From Rhipicephalus microplus (taxonomy: Eukaryota > Arthropoda > Arachnida > Ixodida > Ixodidae), in contig NC_134710.1 of assembly GCF_043290135.1 (NCBI RefSeq), positions 135,306,155 to 135,370,154 on the forward strand: DNA of 64,000 bases, in the 5' to 3' direction. The stretch's first letter is position 1; each line of letters opens with the position of its first letter. The translations under genes were made by a program, and so were the position numbers. The notes below the pieces were generated by a model that was not told the DNA's origin, ran no database searches, and saw only the letters and a list, made by a program, of their open reading frames with translations. Positions 59,571-64,000 of the stretch are shown piece after piece.

Positions 59571-59612
59571 CATCATTGATGAAGGGAGGACCCCTCCCGA
59601 AACTGTTGGGAA
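59571..59612 (+). ncRNA. Hammerhead-ribozyme-like motif
   Basis: TTGATGA (59576-59582) is followed by A, then a perfect 6-bp stem GGGAGG/CCTCCC (59584-59589 with 59593-59598) with loop ACC, then GAAA (59599-59602). This is the order and spacing of a hammerhead core, CUGANGA - stem II - GAAA. The first core base is T instead of C, a change that would abolish or greatly weaken cleavage. Stems I and III are not obvious. Confidence 0.45.
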
Positions 59613-60368
59613 ATATATATATTTATCCTTGTTGACAACGCTCCCGTTGTGCCATATCCCATACCTCCACGAAGACTAACTGGCCCATTGAATTAATACT
59701 CCCACATATTATATATATATGAGTGAACATGCATTGTTTTAGTGGACCAGTGGTGGGTAGTGGGACGACCCAAATTATTTGGTGCATGCCAGTTTATGAT
59801 GATGAAAGATTTTTGTAATCGACTCCCGAGGAAAATTTAGTCAATAATCGCTACATTTCAAGCTGCTTGAAGATAATTATGGGGTGAAGCTTTCGAAGGT
59901 GATTATTGTGATTAAAGTTGCGATAGTACTGAGACTGATTGTGGTTTTGATACTTATACACTTTTTCATTCAAAGAGATAGTGCTGAGACCGAGTGGGAT
60001 CTAGCGCTGATTCTTCTTTATAACTGATATGAGGTTCCGAATTCCGGGTTACGTTTTGACTTCATAATCACAGCTTCATCAGCTATCGTCTCTGGTGTAG
60101 AATTTTCTCGTCGCCATTGCCGCCTTGCATCCACTTCACGTTGTCTCACTGTGCGTCAGCTTGACGTTTTTCCCGCTTAGCTTTTGCTTCCTTAGCCCTA
60201 GTCTGTGGTGTAGAACTTTGTTGTTGTCATCACCGCTTTGCATCCGCTTCCTTCTTTTTTGTCTCCGCGGTAGCTTCCCGTCGATGGCGACGCTGATACT
60301 CAGCACGTCGCGCTTTCCTGCTTACGTCTTCGTCCATACGAGAGAAGAGAATGTCTGGTATGGAACGT
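59613..60368. other. No gene seen
   Basis: Intronic sequence; nothing recognisable. Confidence 0.4.
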
Positions 60369-60937
<569 letters not shown>

Positions 60938-61330
60938 GATGATGATGATGATCAAAACTTTATTACTCCCAAATGAGGGGACCGGCCAAGAGGTCGGTTA
61001 CGCTGCTTAGAGGAGGTCAGCGTGGCGCTGCTTACCACTGCCACCACCGGGACGCCGAAATTAACGCAGGCGACCTCATCCTCCTGTGGTTTGTGTCTCG
61101 GCATGCTGGCCTTTATTAAGACTGCTCTAAAAGTACTCCGCTCCTGCCGTAACCTAAAACAAGCTACCATAGTTACGTTCAAAATAGCGTCGTTAGGAGA
61201 GGCCCTAAAGCAACTGCCGCATCTTCTGTCGTCTTCCACGCCGCACGCCCGAAGCCGTATTATTGGCCTTCTGTAGCCGAATAGGGTGTTGTTACCGCCA
61301 GACGTCGATCTTGCCGTACTGCGCATATGA
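60938..61330 (-). repeat. LINE 3' end (minus strand)
   Basis: On the minus strand the segment ends ggagtaataaagttttgatcatcatcatcatc: a poly(A)-like signal, then an ATC repeat tail, as in I-clade tick LINEs. The upstream part (60952-61326) has an open frame of 124 codons without recognisable domains and is taken as 3' UTR or a worn C-terminus. Confidence 0.45.
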
Positions 61331-62450
61331 TCTATAAGGATTTGGTGAAGACGAGAACAACCTCCATATTGGATTATTGGCTGTTACCCTTTATTTAACG
61401 CTGTGAATATATTCGTAACAATATTTGCGGTTCTAGTGATGAGTTCATTTAATTTTTCTCCTATTACTGTACACCTTTAAAACTGGCATAAAACTGGCAT
61501 ACCAAAACAATGGTCCACTGACTTTTCGTATATTACATCGAAAGGTGTTATGAGATGACAACACTGGTCACGTGCACCATAGTTGTCAGGCACCACCACT
61601 AGTGTTCGTAACCACTAACACGCGAAAAAAAACTAAGTAAATACTACCATTAGGAAAACATTGGGATTCGAACCCGGGTTTTCTGTGGTTTGACCCAGTA
61701 TTCCTGCACTGATCCACGGTGGTGCTGGAAACTCACAACTGGCCATCACTAATTGACTATAGCCAGGCTTCATTTCGGAAATGTAATTGCGTTAATGTGT
61801 GTATAAAGCTTTTCAGGACAGTAAAGGACCAACCAGGCGTCACACAAGGTGAATTGACTAACGATTGGGTCCTCGAATGTTCCAACCCATCAAAAAATCT
61901 TTAGGCATAATTCTCCATCGTCGTAAGCCAGAGCATCAAAAAATTGCGCAACATTCCTTGCAGATGTGTAGCGCGCAGGTACCACGCTTCTCCGAAGAAT
62001 GACGAGGGCTGGCATAGTGAATGCTTCCCTACTATACAAACGTTATGATTGTTTCTAGCGTAGTGGGTACCCTGCAGGTGCCATTTACCTAAAAAGTATT
62101 ATAAAAGGCTCAATGTACACTTTTCCAGCTTTCACCGTGACTGTTCTGCGCGTTCCGCGCAGGACTGGCGACTCTTTTTTTCATGTTGCAGACATACTAT
62201 AACAAAAGAAAATCTCATTTATAACAAACCAATTACTGCAAAAAGGAAAGCCGACAAACACCCGCTCGTAGCAAAAAGTTATAGAGAATACCCGTGCGGA
62301 TTTCCCATAAAGAAAGCTTGGAGCTTTTCTGAACGGGTGGTTCTCAGAGTTCATCTCATCTTTTAAGCTACCTTGCGGCTTTGCGCTGAACTGGTTTGCA
62401 ATATATAATGACTTCGAATGAACCAAAGAAAACACTGTTCGTGTACTCAC
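61331..62450. other. Intron 1, 5' part; no gene seen
   Basis: 61663-61680 on the minus strand is a good B box (cccgggttcgaatccc), probably another tRNA-derived SINE head. The remainder is unremarkable. Confidence 0.4.
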
Positions 62451-62521
62451 TCTTCTGCAAGCACCAGATGGGAGCACAAAATCACATAGATGGCACAGAC
62501 AGTGGCCAGCACTATCGCCAT
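62451..62521 (-). CDS. Complement C3-like / thioester protein, exon 1 (signal peptide)
   Basis: ATG at 62521-62519 lies in a near-ideal start context (ggcgccATGGCG). It encodes 23 codons plus two bases: MAIVLATVCAIYVILCSHLV and then L-A-E, with a long hydrophobic core and a likely signal-peptidase site after the final Ala. The donor AGAAGA/GTGAGTAC follows at 62450. The two leftover bases (GA) plus the G opening exon 2 give Glu, so the mature protein would begin EENCFVVAPNVFRVG. This is a secreted plasma/hemolymph factor start, as the family requires. The link to exon 2, 48 kb away, rests on phase, sense and the absence of a better partner. RNA reads would settle it. Confidence 0.75.
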
Positions 62522-62704
62522 GGCGCCAAGCGAGGAAAGAAGCCCCAGGGAGACGGTTTCAACGACACTTAAGCCGCACGCCAAACGAGGAAGTCAGCAG
62601 CCAAGCTGTGCATGTTGACTTCTAGAGTGTATTGCGAAGTTTCGAGTAAGAAGGTTTCTTGGCTAATCAGAGCTCAGATAGGCAGCGCCTTACTCGACTT
62701 TTTA
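62522..62704 (-). promoter_or_regulatory. 5' UTR and candidate core promoter of the C3-like gene
   Basis: Upstream of the ATG on the minus strand, TAAAAAG (62704-62698) could act as a TATA-like element. A start site would then fall near 62670, giving a leader of about 150 bases. No upstream ATG precedes the start in good context. No NF-kB or other immune motif was convincing. Confidence 0.25.
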
Positions 62705-63704
62705 CGGTGTCCATTTACACGTGGAGGGTGAAACGAGACGCACAGTAGCACCTGAGACGGAAGAACTAAAAAAGTGCGAGTCAACTGAGCAACACGTTTT
62801 ATTCATCATAATTTCAAAACAAACGTGACAAGGCGACAAGGCCTAGATGAATGTGCTGTGGACAATTGCAAGCAAATAATTAGCGGATAGCCACGCCGCG
62901 TTCTGACCACCCACTTTCAGATCAAGGCACAGTATGTTGGAAGGAAGCACATAAGAAAGAAAAAAGACAGGGATGTTAACCAGCTTGGCATAACCGCTAT
63001 GCTACCTTGCAGTGGGGGAAGGGATGAGAGGTTAAAGAAAGTGTAAAGAAAGGAGGAGCTTGCGCACGCTCACATAACGCCACAGTGCAGAGAGGCTGCC
63101 TTGTGCGGTGTACGGCATCCATATATCCCCTCGTGCAAGTCTGTTGTCCTTAAAAATTATAGCAATGCCTTGTTTTCTAGAAATTTCGTTGAGCTTTTAA
63201 GATTGCATTGGAGACTTATAGCTTCTGGCGTCGTCGTTTTGTAGTAAAGACAAGCGAGAGCGATTGAGAGGGATTGTCTCTGCACAGCGTGGCGACGACA
63301 GACGCAGAAGGGCATATGGCAGGCCTGTCTATGTTTGTGCGCCCTTGTAGGATGGTGGAAAATAGCACTGCTAACAACAAGATGAGGACCACTTGGTGGA
63401 TATTGCCACACGCCTTTATTTTCATGTGTTTGAGTTTGACTCACAAAAACTTTTAGTGTGCCGCTTCAATTTTTTTATCTTAGACAAAGTTACCAAATAA
63501 ATTGTTTTGTCTATATCATCTAGTGTTCTACTTGTCTCAGCTTGACAACCACGTGACCATTATTTAGACGTTATTATGAAATAAAGCGATTGAACAGGGA
63601 AAAGTGGGCAGATCCTACGTAAAAGTGGCAATCGATTATATGCAAAGCACGAATGAGGAAGGTCGTTATGCCAATTTAAAATCAGCTGCGTTATGAGGCG
63701 GACG
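62705..63704. other. Upstream region; no gene seen
   Basis: No exon recognised. Purine-rich words at 62990-63060 and short open frames only. Confidence 0.4.
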
Positions 63705-64000
63705 TGAATTATGCCGTACATGACTTTCATGTCATGATTACCATGTATGAACGTGTAATTTACCTTCGTCGTCTATTCACGTCTAGTGATACCAAATTTC
63801 GTATATGTTGAGCGAGCGAAATGGCCGCGAGCGCCCTGTGAGCGTAACATGTAGTCATGTTTTGTATGACACGCATATCATTGTTATCATGTTTGGATGT
63901 GTCATTTACCTTCCTCGTCCAATCACGTCACGTAAAACCAAATTTCGTATATGTTGAGCGAGCGAAATGGCCGCGAGCGCCCTGTGAGCGTAACATGTAG
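63705..64000 (+). repeat. 146-bp tandem repeat, about two units, cut by window end
   Basis: The block accaaatttcgtatatgttgagcgagcgaaatggccgcgagcgccctgtgagcgtaacatgtag starts at 63791 and again at 63937, a period of 146. Preceding sequence (cattt/atttaccttc.tcgtc.attcacgt) also repeats at that distance. The conserved half is nearly identical while the other half is diverged. The array likely continues past 64000. Confidence 0.85.

Noticed and set aside
62181..62477. 98-codon minus ORF overlapping exon 1
   Set aside because: It is in another frame, runs into the intron and has no domain likeness. The signal-peptide frame with a donor and phase match explains the locus better.

Overview
The window looks like nuclear DNA of a hard tick (Ixodidae, probably a metastriate genus). 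The basis is the tRNA-derived SINE resembling the tick family Ruka, the tick-type I-clade LINE remains, Penelope-like, Gypsy and P/THAP elements, long (TA)n/(TG)n tracts and split genes with GT-AG introns. No prokaryotic or organellar genes are visible.

The one host gene I can support lies on the minus strand and spans almost the whole window. It is the 5' end of a thioester-protein / complement C3-like gene. Exon 1 (62451-62521) encodes a signal peptide, exon 2 (14180-14337) the start of the mature chain and exon 3 (10456-10650) the MG1/MG2 boundary. The splice phases agree exactly (2 to 2, then 1 to 1), and the three exons join into 141 uninterrupted codons. Intron 1 would be about 48.1 kb and intron 2 about 3.5 kb. 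Later exons are not recognisable in 1-10455 and probably lie outside the window.

Layout by plus coordinate. 1-10455: old repeats, a LINE endonuclease fragment, a decayed P element with THAP remains (3298-5409), and a TCTA/TCTG microsatellite. 10456-14337: exons 3 and 2. 15740-18500: a decayed LINE and huge AT tracts around a hammerhead-like palindrome. 19485-23400 plus 34813-37010, and 41658-49200: two diverged copies of one long repeat unit, each carrying an intact 235-codon Arg/Ser-rich ORF with an AT-hook. 23401-34812: a stack of nested insertions in copy 1. An inverted-dimer Penelope-like element (PLE1) hosts a Gypsy element, which hosts a SINE and a second inverted-dimer Penelope-like element (PLE2). 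51739-53989: a gag-only LTR element between mirror-image microsatellites. 56300-58060: the RT/RNase H half of a second LINE. 62451-62704: exon 1 and its probable promoter. 63705-64000: a 146-bp tandem repeat running off the end.

All recognised transposon proteins are broken or truncated, except the gag-only ORF and the two Arg/Ser-rich ORFs. The strongest observations are the phase-matched C3-like gene with its transposon-filled first intron; the shared 'tail - antisense copy - sense copy' architecture of three Penelope-like insertions; empty-site proof for the Gypsy and a 655-bp MITE; the conserved Arg/Ser-rich ORFs; and two hammerhead-ribozyme-like motifs beside (TA)n tracts.
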